Positions 6,812 through 13,576 of a stretch of DNA of 13,858 bases are shown one piece after another. The position numbers and the translations under genes were made by a program. The notes beneath the pieces are model-generated. The model was not told the DNA's origin. It did not search any database and saw nothing but the letters and a program-made list of their open reading frames with translations. Source of the DNA: DATAQC01 sp038232455 (GTDB lineage: Bacteria; Actinomycetota; Acidimicrobiia; Acidimicrobiales; AC-14); the NCBI GenBank assembly GCA_038232455.1, contig JBBSHU010000077.1, positions 1-13,858 of the forward strand, in the 5' to 3' direction. How positions within the stretch are numbered: position 1 is the stretch's first letter; every line of letters begins with the position of its first letter.

Positions 6812-7738
6812 CTACTGCAGGTGAAGGCGACTGCGGGACCGGGACACCCGGCGGCCGTCGTCGACCTCGGTGGCTCGGCACTTGCCTCGGGCGACGTCGA
6901 GCACCCGCTCGACGGCCGACGCCGACGGGGGATGGTCGCGCCCGGTCGTGAGCCAGCGCCGCACGGCCCGGCGGGCCAGGGCCGCAGGGGCGGCGGCGAG
7001 AGATCGGGCGTCGGTCGGGTCGATGGACGCCGCCAGGTCGTCGAGAAGGGCCGCCTCGTCCCGCAGGATCCCGGCCTGGCGGGCCAGCACGGCGGCGACG
7101 TCGCGCTCGGCCACCTGGTCGAGAAGGGGGAGCACCTCGCCGCGAACTCTGTTCCGCCGGAAGGCAGGGTCGGCGTTGGTGGGGTCGTCGATCGGGGTGA
7201 GGCCGCAGGCGGCGACAAGGGCCCGGGTCTGCACCCGGCGCAGCCCGAGGATGGGGTGGCCGTCGGGGGCCATCCCCGCCAGGCCGTCGAGGCCGGCACC
7301 CCGGAGGAGGTTGAGCAGGACCGTCTCGGCCTGGTCGTCGGCGGTATGGCCGGTGAGAACATCGGGCGGCAGCACTCCGTAGCGAGCGGAGCGTGCCCGG
7401 GCCTCGAGGTTGGGACCGGCTACCACGGTCACCCGCTCGGAGCGGAAGGCGACCCCGAGCTCGTCGGCCAGTCGGGCGACCACATCGGCTTCGGCGGCCG
7501 ACCCCGTGCGGAGGCCGTGGTCGACATGGACCGCCGTGGGGGTGCAGCCGGCGGCGTCGGCCAGCAGGAGCAGCGCCAGGGAGTCGGCCCCGCCCGAGAC
7601 CGCGCAGGTGACAGGTGTCGATGGCGGTGGGAACGTGCACCGGGCGAGCAGCGGTCCGAATGCCGGCTCCGTGCCCGAACGGGATGCCGGCTCCGTCAGC
7701 TCGCCGCAGCCTCGGCTGACGCCACTCTCGACAGCCAC
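6812..7738 (-). CDS. tilS: tRNA(Ile)-lysidine synthetase
   Basis: TilS attaches lysine to C34 of the CAU-anticodon tRNA-Ile so that it reads AUA. The PP-loop ATPase motif SGGADS lies at about residues 48-53 of the chosen frame, followed by AVHVDHGLR, LTGHTADDQAETVLLNLLRG and DDPTNADPAFRRNRVRGEVLPLL, all TilS signatures. At 308 residues it has the short form without the full C-terminal domain of E. coli TilS. The reading frame is open back to 7792, but I chose GTG 7738: it is the last ATG/GTG/TTG before the PP-loop and has AAGGA nine bases upstream. This still leaves a 43-bp overlap with the upstream metalloprotease gene, suggesting coupling. hpt follows 36 bp downstream. Confidence 0.92.
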   Translation of the reverse strand: MAVESGVSRGCGELTEPASRSGTEPAFGPLLARCTFPPPSTPVTCAVSGGADSLALLLLADAAGCTPTAVHVDHGLRTGSAAEADVVARLADELGVAFRSERVTVVAGPNLEARARSARYGVLPPDVLTGHTADDQAETVLLNLLRGAGLDGLAGMAPDGHPILGLRRVQTRALVAACGLTPIDDPTNADPAFRRNRVRGEVLPLLDQVAERDVAAVLARQAGILRDEAALLDDLAASIDPTDARSLAAAPAALARRAVRRWLTTGRDHPPSASAVERVLDVARGKCRATEVDDGRRVSRSRSRLHLQ

Positions 7739-8778
7739 AGCTCGGGTTCCTTGATCTCGGGGAGCGTGGGGATCCACTCGGGTCCCCGCCACAGCAGGTC
7801 GACCGAGGCACGGTCATGTCGTTCGACTGCTTCGAGGAACTCCTCGCCCTCTTTGTACTGGCGCATCTTGGCCTCGAGCCCGATCAGGCGTTGGAACACC
7901 CGGGTGGCTCCGCCGGTCTGGCGACGGTCGTGGAGCACCTTGTGGAACCGCTCGGCACTGGGGATGCGTCCGGCCCCGGCCCGTCCCATCACCACGTCCC
8001 CGTGGCCTTCGAGCAGGCTCATCAGGCCCTGGATGCGCTGCAGGACGGCGTGCTGCTCCGGACCGGCCAGCAGCGTCACCAGCCCGCCCTCGTCGAGTGG
8101 GTTCTTGCCGGCCCGGGCGGCGTCGAGGGCCCGGCCCAGTGCCGCCACGAACCGCTTCGGGTCGGGGTCGAACGCCGCCAGGCTGCTGTCGATCAGGCTG
8201 AGGAAATAGGGCCGCATCCAGGGGACCCCGGTGAACTGGGCCCGGTGGGTGACCTCGTGGAGGGCCAGCCAGAGGCGGAACTCCCGGGGCGGGAACGCGT
8301 ACCGCTTCTCCAGGGCGAGCACGTTGGGGCCTACGTAGTAGACGATGTCCTGATCTTCGGGATCCTCGTTCTCGATGACCAACAGGTCGTATTGGCCGAG
8401 GACCCGGGTCGACATCCATCCGAGCAGGGCCCCGACCTCGGCCCCGGCGACCGAGCGGCCGGCGTCGGACATGCGTCCCGTCCCCATACGCTCACCCAGG
8501 CGCTCGGTGAGGGGCCGCAGCATGCGCTGAAACGACTTCAGGTTGGCGTGGATCCATCCCGCCCGGTCGGTGACTCGCACGCGCGCCGGCCCCGACAGCG
8601 ACCGGAGGCCCGTCTCCTGGCCGACCAACTCCTCGGCCTCGGCGGTGAACTCGGCGAAGTCGGGACCGAGCGAGGTGTAGAGGTACGACTCGGCCAGGGG
8701 CTCGCGGCGAGCCACCCGGACCGCTACACGCTCGGCAACGTCCCAGGCTACGGGCTCGCGGGGCTGGTCGGGGGGCAT
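7696..8778 (-). CDS. Zinc-dependent metalloprotease of the DUF2342 / F420-biosynthesis-associated family
   Basis: The 360-residue protein matches the actinobacterial DUF2342 group, often annotated as a putative hydrolase or as associated with coenzyme F420 synthesis; its true substrate is not known to me. The zincin motif HEVTHRAQF (HEVTH at about residues 174-178) follows FRLWLAL, preceded by VYYVGPNVLALEKRYAFP and LLGWMSTRVLGQYDLLV, and followed by WMRPYF and a helical C-terminal half including LLEGHGDVVMGR. The frame is open to 8982, but the upstream 200 bp read as low-quality protein and contain a separate 46-codon gene, so I place the start at ATG 8778, 8 bp after that gene. No strong ribosome binding site precedes it. 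The end overlaps tilS. Confidence 0.88.
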   Translation of the reverse strand: MPPDQPREPVAWDVAERVAVRVARREPLAESYLYTSLGPDFAEFTAEAEELVGQETGLRSLSGPARVRVTDRAGWIHANLKSFQRMLRPLTERLGERMGTGRMSDAGRSVAGAEVGALLGWMSTRVLGQYDLLVIENEDPEDQDIVYYVGPNVLALEKRYAFPPREFRLWLALHEVTHRAQFTGVPWMRPYFLSLIDSSLAAFDPDPKRFVAALGRALDAARAGKNPLDEGGLVTLLAGPEQHAVLQRIQGLMSLLEGHGDVVMGRAGAGRIPSAERFHKVLHDRRQTGGATRVFQRLIGLEAKMRQYKEGEEFLEAVERHDRASVDLLWRGPEWIPTLPEIKEPELWLSRVASAEAAAS

Positions 8779-8786
8779 GGGCTCGG

Positions 8787-8927
8787 CTACTGCTTCGGGT
8801 AGCGGGCGGCCGTCACCTTCACGAGGTACCGGATGAAGAAGCTGAGCACCCCGAGGATGGCCACCAGGGTGACGACGGGGGCAAGCCAGTAGGTCCACGG
8901 CTTGCCGAACGCGACGAGAAAGTCCAC
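8787..8927 (-). CDS. Small single-pass membrane protein, 46 residues
   Basis: GTG at 8927 opens a 46-codon frame ending in TAG at 8787. The product begins MDFLVAFGKPWTYWLAP, has a hydrophobic stretch WLAPVVTLVAILGVLSFFI (about 14-32), and ends RYLVKVTAARYPKQ, giving one membrane helix with a basic, probably cytoplasmic, tail. AGGA lies seven bases before the GTG. It ends 8 bp before the DUF2342 metalloprotease start, so the two are probably co-transcribed. Protein-like composition, a binding site and tight spacing support it as a real gene. I do not recognise the family; a membrane partner or anchor for the protease is only a guess. Confidence 0.65.
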   Translation of the reverse strand: MDFLVAFGKPWTYWLAPVVTLVAILGVLSFFIRYLVKVTAARYPKQ

Positions 8928-9110
8928 GAGGCGATCCTATGCCCTGGGGCGGTCCAAACTCACTTCGGGTAGCCCACTCCATCCGGGCACGGAGCCAGCC
9001 GCCTTCTGCCGCCGGCGGGATGAGTGCTGGCGGCCTTCTGCCCTCGTCGGGCGCTCCGGGTGCGCTCCAGCCCGCGGGCCGGGGCGGCGCCGGTGCGCCG
9101 ACGGCAGATT

Positions 9111-9299
9111 TCAGGCGATCTTCTTGCCCCGGAGCCGAGGAACCGACATCGGTTCGTGGCGGTAGCAGAAGAGGCCATCGTTGTAGATGGAAAGTCGGGT
9201 CCCACAGTCGCCGTGGCGACAGACTCTTCCCGCCACGTAGGCCTTGGAAGGGCGGTCGTTTCCGGAGATCGGGTGGGCTCCGACGGATGCCTCGGACAT
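9111..9299 (-). CDS. Small zinc-finger-like protein, likely SigR-controlled
   Basis: The 62-residue protein contains RVCRHGDCGTRLSIYNDGLF followed by CYRH, giving Cys27-x4-Cys32-x12-Cys45-x2-His48, a plausible single zinc-binding site. The N-terminus is polar and the C-terminus basic (PRLRGKKIA), which could suit nucleic acid or protein binding. I recall similar CxxxxCxTxLSxYN...CxxH segments in short actinobacterial proteins, but know no function. The ATG at 9299 has no Shine-Dalgarno sequence. Instead GGAAT-N18-GTT ends nine bases upstream, so the transcript is probably leaderless or nearly so. It sits 64 bp downstream of the anti-sigma gene and is therefore a likely target of the adjacent sigma factor, in a thiol-oxidative stress response. 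The start is well placed; the function is open. Confidence 0.75.
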   Translation of the reverse strand: MSEASVGAHPISGNDRPSKAYVAGRVCRHGDCGTRLSIYNDGLFCYRHEPMSVPRLRGKKIA

Positions 9300-9308
9300 A
9301 TTCGGATT

Positions 9309-9334
9309 AACCCGGTGGGAGTGCCGCCTATTCC
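9309..9334 (-). promoter_or_regulatory. SigR-type ECF promoter, GGAAT-N18-GTT
   Basis: On the minus strand GGAAT (9334-9330) is separated by exactly 18 bases from GTT (9311-9309). This equals the SigR consensus established in Streptomyces coelicolor. It lies between rsrA and the 62-codon zinc-finger gene, nine bases before that gene's ATG, and points at it. The match is exact; activity is inferred from the neighbouring SigR-like gene. Confidence 0.7.
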
Positions 9335-9363
9335 TTGCCGGCGCCCGATTTGGTTCCGGTGGG

Positions 9364-9603
9364 CTAGGTCTGCGTCTGCAGCTGGGCCAGGGCGTCGGCG
9401 ACCCGCTGGCGCAGGTGGTCGGGCACCCGTTCGCGGCAGCGCTCGGAGATGACGACCCTGAGCTCGGCTTCGAAGTCGAAGGCGTCGAGGCACGGTGGGC
9501 AGGCGTCGAGGTGGGTGGCGATCAGCACCCTGCGCTCCTCGGTGAGCTCGCCGTCCATGTAGCTGTAGAGCAACTCCGCGACCTCGGTGCAGTGGCTATC
9601 CAT
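9364..9603 (-). CDS. rsrA: RsrA-like zinc anti-sigma factor
   Basis: This is a ZAS/zf-HC2 anti-sigma factor. RsrA proteins hold a SigR-type sigma factor inactive in the reduced, zinc-bound state and release it on disulfide stress. In the 79-residue product Cys5, His31, Cys35 and Cys38 (HLDACPPC) form the zinc site; the Cys5-His31 spacing of 26 equals Cys11-His37 of S. coelicolor RsrA. Cys56 in SERCRERVP aligns with the tandem cysteines after the helix in RsrA. The frame runs open to 9645, but ATG 9603 is chosen because it gives the family N-terminus (MDSHCTEV) and has GAGGG eight bases upstream. It overlaps the sigma gene by 8 bp, so the pair is made in a coupled ratio. No membrane segment is present, so it acts in the cytoplasm. 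Confidence 0.9.
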   Translation of the reverse strand: MDSHCTEVAELLYSYMDGELTEERRVLIATHLDACPPCLDAFDFEAELRVVISERCRERVPDHLRQRVADALAQLQTQT

Positions 9604-10189
9604 GTGCTGTGCCCTCACGGTCGGATACCTCCGAAACCAATCCACGTTGGCGTCCGAAGTCGTACAACCGCTTTTGGAGTGCTCTTCTTCCGCGATGCAG
9701 CCTGCTCATGACCGTGCCGATGGGTACGTCGAGGATCTCGGCGATCTCCTTGTAGGAGAAACCCTCCACGTCGCCGAGGAGGACGGCCATCCGAAACTGC
9801 TCGGGCAGCGCCTCGATGGCCTCCTTCACATCGGTCTCGGTGAAGTGGTCGAGGACCTCATCCTCGGCACTGCGCCCCGACGCGGCGCCCTCCAGGCCGC
9901 CCAGCCGCCGGTAGAGGTAGAGGTTCTCGACGTCGTCGATGTCGGTCTCCTCGGGCCGACGCTTCTTGGCCCGGTAGGAGTTGATGTAGGTGTTGGTGAG
10001 GATGCGGTAGAGCCACGCCTTGATGTTCGTGCCCTCGCGGAAGGTGCCGAAGGCCCGGTACGCCTTCAGGTAGGTCTCCTGGACCAGGTCCTCGGCGTCG
10101 GATGGGTTGCGGGTCATGCGCAGGGCCGCGGTGTACAGCGAAGGCATGTACTCCATCGCCAGTTCCGTGAAACTCGCCTGATCCGCCAC
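9596..10189 (-). CDS. sigR: ECF sigma factor, SigR/SigH type
   Basis: This alternative sigma factor has 197 residues. Region 2 spans about 15-80, with DAEDLVQETYLKAYRAFGTF and GTNIKAWLYRILTNTYINSY; region 4 spans about 123-177, with LPEQFRMAVLLGDVEGFSYK and a helix-turn-helix at IAEILDVPIGTVMSRLHRGR. This matches SigR of Streptomyces and SigH of mycobacteria, which control thioredoxin, mycothiol and protein quality control genes. The overlapping RsrA-like gene strongly supports that assignment. The start is GTG 10189. It has no good Shine-Dalgarno, but TAGGGT ends six bases before it, compatible with a leaderless transcript. No GGAAT-N18-GTT was found directly upstream, so autoregulation is not evident. 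The name is by homology; orthology was not tested. Confidence 0.92.
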   Translation of the reverse strand: MADQASFTELAMEYMPSLYTAALRMTRNPSDAEDLVQETYLKAYRAFGTFREGTNIKAWLYRILTNTYINSYRAKKRRPEETDIDDVENLYLYRRLGGLEGAASGRSAEDEVLDHFTETDVKEAIEALPEQFRMAVLLGDVEGFSYKEIAEILDVPIGTVMSRLHRGRRALQKRLYDFGRQRGLVSEVSDREGTAHG

Positions 10190-10195
10190 CGCGCC

Positions 10196-10201
10196 ACCCT
10201 A
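10196..10201 (-). promoter_or_regulatory. Possible -10 element for a leaderless sigR transcript
   Basis: TAGGGT on the minus strand fits the actinobacterial TANNNT -10 pattern and ends six bases before the GTG start of the sigma gene. No recognisable -35 element is seen at the expected distance. Such hexamers occur by chance, so this is weak. Confidence 0.25.
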
Positions 10202-10246
10202 GACCGACGCCGCCGGGCGCGGTCTTCGGGTGCCGGGTCGATGGCG

Positions 10247-10384
10247 TCAGTGGGTGACGCGGTGGTACAGGTCGCCGATGTCGTGGAGTGCCGTCTGCGG
10301 GTGTCCCGTGGTGAGGACGATCACTGCGCACAACACGATGGCGGCCACCAGGGTTAGGCCGAGGAAGCGGGAGAAGAGTGTCAT
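10247..10384 (-). CDS. Small membrane peptide, 45 residues
   Basis: ATG at 10384 (or GTG immediately before it at 10387) opens a frame of 45 codons ending TGA at 10247. The product MTLFSRFLGLTLVAAIVLCA continues VIVLTTGHPQTALHDIGDLYHRVTH: one hydrophobic helix (about 8-24) and a His-containing polar tail. A GGTGAGAGG stretch precedes the start. It lies 116 bp downstream of the RnfD-like gene and 57 bp upstream of the sigma factor gene. The clean membrane-helix composition argues against a chance frame, but I recognise no family. It may be a small subunit of the neighbouring membrane complex; this is inference. Confidence 0.5.
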   Translation of the reverse strand: MTLFSRFLGLTLVAAIVLCAVIVLTTGHPQTALHDIGDLYHRVTH

Positions 10385-10500
10385 CACCTCTCACCATCGG
10401 CAGCCGCAGCCGGCGAACTTGAGTCCGAGGCGGCGGTGACCAGGGTTGTCGCCGACCACGTCGCCGGCGGCCCCGAAGACCACCGACCCCGCGTCCGGCG

Positions 10501-11673
10501 CTACTGGGCGTTGGGGCCGGCCAGGCCCCGTTCGATCAGGATGATCTGCTTGTCGCCGCGAAGCCTCAATGTGTTGACCGGGGCGGCGACGGCGATGATC
10601 ATCACGGCCACGAGCGCCGGGCTGGTCACGATCGCGGCCAGTTGCTGTGCCCGGGTGCGCGGGGTACCCGGTCGGATCGACCGGGTCTCAGGTGTCTCCT
10701 GCCTCCTCCGCACCAGCCCTTCGACGATCGCCACCACCGCGCAGGTGACGGTGAGGCTGGACAGGATCGCCACTTTGATGGCGAACTCGGTGGTCTGGGG
10801 CAGGATCAGCGCGGCCGCCACAGCGGCCGTGCCCACGCCGAAGAAAATCCGACCGCGCCGCGACCTGGGGGACGTCTGCGGATCGGTGATCATGAAGAAC
10901 ACGAAGATCAACAGCTCCGGCGAGAAGGCGATGGTCGCCCAGTAGTAGGCCCCGCTGACGGGCCCGTCGTGCCAGATGGCGGTGAAGTTCCTCCCACCGA
11001 TGGCGAAGAGCCCGATGAGCACGGTGAAGGTGGCCAGGAAGGCCAACGCCATCGGGATCATGCGCACCTGCCTGAGCAGCCACGCGCCGCCGCCCACGAT
11101 CACCGCCATCGTCAACACCATGCGCGGGCTCAGGGGTGCCCACCAGAGGTGCTCGGAGAACACCCTGTTGGCGTCGAGCACCAGTAGGCACCAGACGATG
11201 CCGAAGTTGGAGGGGTTGAAGACGTGGCGGCCGTCGAGGCGGATGAAGTACTTCGACAGGAGCGAGAGCACCACGGCGGCCAGGAAGTACTCGATCCCGT
11301 TGAGGTTCCACAGGTCGCCGTGGGGGGTGCCGGCGGCACGGAGGATGAAGGTCACGCTCACGCCCGTCTGGATGGCGCTGGCCGGCCAAAGGACGACCTT
11401 CTCGCGCCACAGCGCCACCGACGCCTCGATCACCGCGCACAGGAGGATGGACATCAGGATCTGGGCGATCGACACCTTGAAGTTCAGGAGGGTCTGACCG
11501 AACAGGGAGAGGGTGAGCACGATCGCCGACAGCTTGAGACGGGGATCACCCAACGCGGGCAGGACCACCGGGAACCGCCGGCCTCCCAGGGTGAGGCTGG
11601 GTCCGACCGGGTTCGCCGGCCCGGCCCGCGCCGGCGTGTCGGGCTGGGGGGGACCGGTCGAGACGGTGGTCAC
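10501..11673 (-). CDS. RnfD/NqrB-like multi-pass membrane protein
   Basis: The 390-residue protein has about ten hydrophobic segments between residues 47 and 368. It carries HVFNPSNFGIV (150-160) and FFMITDPQTSPRSRRGRIFFG (259-279), which resemble the NP and TDP-TSP motifs of RnfD/NqrB, the quinone-facing flavin subunits of Rnf and Na+-NQR complexes. ALILPQTTEFAIKVAILSSL near 290-307 recalls the RnfD-like UnbU proteins reported beside enediyne genes. The FMN-attachment motif SGAT is not seen; SGAY occurs at 240-243 instead. No other Rnf or Nqr subunits are nearby, so it is not part of a standard complex. The frame is open to 11724, but GTG 11673 is chosen: it overlaps the upstream stop as GTGA. 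The N-terminal 40 residues are Pro/Gly-rich and cytoplasmic-looking. Family assignment is good; role unknown. Confidence 0.75.
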   Translation of the reverse strand: MTTVSTGPPQPDTPARAGPANPVGPSLTLGGRRFPVVLPALGDPRLKLSAIVLTLSLFGQTLLNFKVSIAQILMSILLCAVIEASVALWREKVVLWPASAIQTGVSVTFILRAAGTPHGDLWNLNGIEYFLAAVVLSLLSKYFIRLDGRHVFNPSNFGIVWCLLVLDANRVFSEHLWWAPLSPRMVLTMAVIVGGGAWLLRQVRMIPMALAFLATFTVLIGLFAIGGRNFTAIWHDGPVSGAYYWATIAFSPELLIFVFFMITDPQTSPRSRRGRIFFGVGTAAVAAALILPQTTEFAIKVAILSSLTVTCAVVAIVEGLVRRRQETPETRSIRPGTPRTRAQQLAAIVTSPALVAVMIIAVAAPVNTLRLRGDKQIILIERGLAGPNAQ

Positions 11674-12587
11674 GTGACCGGCCTCAGGGTGGCGCCTGCG
11701 TACGCGCTGTTGATCAGCCGACACCAGATGACCACGGACTGGTACCTCGTCGGGTCGACATCGGCCGGCAGGATGAAGTTGAGCGACCCCGCCGTCACCT
11801 CGAGCGGGGAGACCAGCGCCGATGGGGCGCCGGCGAACTGGTCGGATGTCTTCGGCTCCTCCAGAGCACTCAGCTTCACCTCCAGTTCAGTGTTGGCGGT
11901 GACGAAGAAGTCGTCGAGACGGAGGGCGTACGTGCCGTCAACGAGATGGTAGAGGGTGACGGTACCGGTTCCCGTCTGGTCGATGCGGTAGAAGGAGCCG
12001 CTCGACACCCGGACGGCGCCGGGTTGGGTCATGGTGGGTAACGGGGGCTCGTTCAGGGGCACGTCGACCTGCTGGTCGACGTGCATCTCCCATGAGCCCT
12101 CGGCCCGGACCTCGAGGCTCACGTTCCCCGTCGCCGTCCCGTAGCCCGCCCCCGGGCCGGGGCAGTTGGCGTCGACCACCGGCCGCGATCGGCCTGGCGC
12201 CATGACGGTCAGATGGCCCGACTGGCAGGTCCACTTGACCCGCCACTGCACGGCGTCGTCGGAAATGGCGAAGGCGGGTGCCGTCGTCGGACCCACACCG
12301 CTGAGGGTGGTGACGTCCTGCCACCACGGTTGCGAGCGCAGCACCGTTTTCCGGGGCTCCACCGTGGTGGCCGTCGGCGCATCGGCCCGGCGGCTCACCG
12401 CCGCGGGCCGCGGATCCGGCCTGGCCGACCCGAAGACTCGGCCCCGCAGCCCGAACAGGTTGCTGCCCACGACGGCGCTGGCCAGCAGGGCCAGAACTCC
12501 GACGACGCCGAGAGCACTCTTTGCCCGGACCCCCCGCTCCCGGTTCGCGACATCGTCCCCCTGGCCGTTGTCTGCGGACACGTCCAT
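11670..12587 (-). CDS. Membrane-anchored protein with C-terminal DM13 domain
   Basis: The 305-residue protein has a short cytoplasmic N-terminus, a transmembrane anchor at about 24-46, a Pro/Arg-rich linker to about 85, and two outward domains. The first (about 88-185) is rich in Trp and contains Cys121 and Cys141 (VKWTCQSG and DANCPGPGAG), suggesting a beta-sandwich with a possible disulfide; I do not recognise it. The second (about 193-302) matches DM13: SGSFYRIDQTGTGTVTLYHL, then DGTYALRLDDFFVTANTELE, and near the end PTRYQSVVIWCRLINSAYAG with the conserved Cys289. DM13 has been proposed to act in redox or electron transfer. The start is ATG 12587 without a clear ribosome binding site. GTGA overlap with the RnfD-like gene suggests that the two proteins work together at the membrane. 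Confidence 0.75.
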   Translation of the reverse strand: MDVSADNGQGDDVANRERGVRAKSALGVVGVLALLASAVVGSNLFGLRGRVFGSARPDPRPAAVSRRADAPTATTVEPRKTVLRSQPWWQDVTTLSGVGPTTAPAFAISDDAVQWRVKWTCQSGHLTVMAPGRSRPVVDANCPGPGAGYGTATGNVSLEVRAEGSWEMHVDQQVDVPLNEPPLPTMTQPGAVRVSSGSFYRIDQTGTGTVTLYHLVDGTYALRLDDFFVTANTELEVKLSALEEPKTSDQFAGAPSALVSPLEVTAGSLNFILPADVDPTRYQSVVIWCRLINSAYAGATLRPVT

Positions 12588-12674
12588 ATGGTCGCGCTGG
12601 CCGTGTGCGTAGCGCGTTCAGCCTACGGCCGACCTCGGAAGGCGACCGGATCTTCATGGGGCCTGCCGAGGGCT

Positions 12675-13418
12675 CTAGTCCATCCTCAGTACGGCCGCGC
12701 CGGTCACCCGGTCGTAGGCCAGATCAGCCAGCGCCCGGTCGGCGGAAGCCAGGGGTACGAGGTGGTGGTCGGAGTGATGCCGATGTGGGTGGCGAGCGAC
12801 AGGAACTCTTCGCCGTCCGCCCGTGTGTTTGCGGTGACGCTGCGCACCTGGCGCTCATGGAACAGATGGTCGGCGTACACGAGCGGCGGAACATCGCTCA
12901 GATGAATGCCGGCGATGGCCAGCGTGCCGCCTCGATCGAGCGCGACCGGGACCAGGTCGCCCACTGGGGCGAACAGGATGGCGGCGGCGAGTGGCTCCGG
13001 TGGCTCGTCGAACGCGCCACCCACCGATGACGCGCCGACCTCCGTGGCGAGGCGCTGCGCATCCGGGGAACGGGTGAGCACCTGCACGGTGGCTCCCTGG
13101 CTCACGGCCACCTGGGCCGCCAGATGGGCGGAAGCGCCGAAACCGTAGATGCCCAGTCGGCCACCGGGTAGCAGCGCGGCTCGCTTCAGCGACCGGTAGC
13201 CGATGATCCCGGCGCACAGCAGGGGGGCGGCCTGCTCGTCGGAGAAGCCACTCGGCAGCGCGTAGGCATAACGCTCGTCGATCACGGCGTACTCCGCGTA
13301 ACCGGGGTCGGCATCCCAGCCGGTGAAGCCAGGTTGCAGACAGAGGTTCGGGTTTCTTTCCGAGGACCAGGGGACCTTGGTCGGTCGGTCCCGGGTGCCG
13401 AACCGACCAGGCTCGCAT
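12675..13418 (-). pseudogene. Zinc-type alcohol dehydrogenase (MDR) pseudogene with deletion and frameshift
   Basis: Three frames together read as one medium-chain alcohol dehydrogenase. The N-terminus MRAWSVRHPGPTDQGPLVLG (ATG 13418) runs to KKPEP at about 13344. The sequence then jumps, in another frame, to NLCLQPGFTGWDADPGYAEY and continues through the Rossmann GIYGFGASAHLAAQVA. The family C-terminus (LASADRALADLAYDRVTGAA, stop at 12675) is in a third frame, shifted at the four-G run 12752-12755 by what looks like one lost base. About 80 residues are missing between the first two parts, including the catalytic-zinc Cys and GHE motifs and most of the structural-zinc cysteines. Short AACCT homology at the joint fits a deletion. 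The gene is most likely dead; the frameshift alone could be a sequencing error, the deletion hardly so. Confidence 0.85.
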
Positions 13419-13477
13419 GACCGACGTCACAGCCAGACTCCCTGGGCCGCGAGCCTCGGGATTCGGGTTGCATCCCA

Positions 13478-13567
13478 GGGTCAGAAAGATAACTGCCTGT
13501 GCATTCGATGATGAGAATCCGCTGGTTGGTGGCTTCCGGAATGCACAGATAGTTATCTTCTGGACCC
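13478..13567. repeat. 90-bp imperfect palindrome (REP- or MITE-like element)
   Basis: A 29-base left arm (13478-13506) and a 29-base right arm (13539-13567) are inverted copies with 24 of 29 positions matching without gaps. The arms begin and end GGGTC...GACCC and share GATAACT and CTGTGCATTC. The 32-base centre can pair further (GAATCC with GGCTTC). CCA flanks both ends (13475-13477 and 13568-13570), a possible 3-bp target duplication, though 1 in 64 by chance. It is more AT-rich than its surroundings. It lies 9 bp beyond the stop of the 49-codon gene and has no T-run, so a simple terminator is less likely. Confidence 0.7.
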
Positions 13568-13576
13568 CCAAGGAGA

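Noticed and set aside
6366..7817. A 483-codon minus-strand frame across hpt and tilS in a different phase.
   Set aside because: Its translation is Arg/Pro/Gly-rich and lacks motifs, while the other phases give clear Hpt and TilS proteins.
8779..8982. N-terminal extension of the DUF2342 metalloprotease frame up to 8982.
   Set aside because: The extension is Arg/Pro/Gly-rich, unlike the family, and covers the separate 46-codon gene. ATG 8778 gives a normal N-terminus.
8928..9110. GC-rich direct repeats (two copies of GCCTTCTGCC) as a terminator or regulatory array.
   Set aside because: The short repeats and weak GC pairings in this stretch are no more than expected for such base composition. 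I see no clear hairpin with a T-run and no gene.
13478..13567. The palindrome as an integron attC site.
   Set aside because: The arms contain GATAAC and GTTATC but not the GTTRRRY/RYYYAAC core boxes, and no integrase or cassette array is seen.
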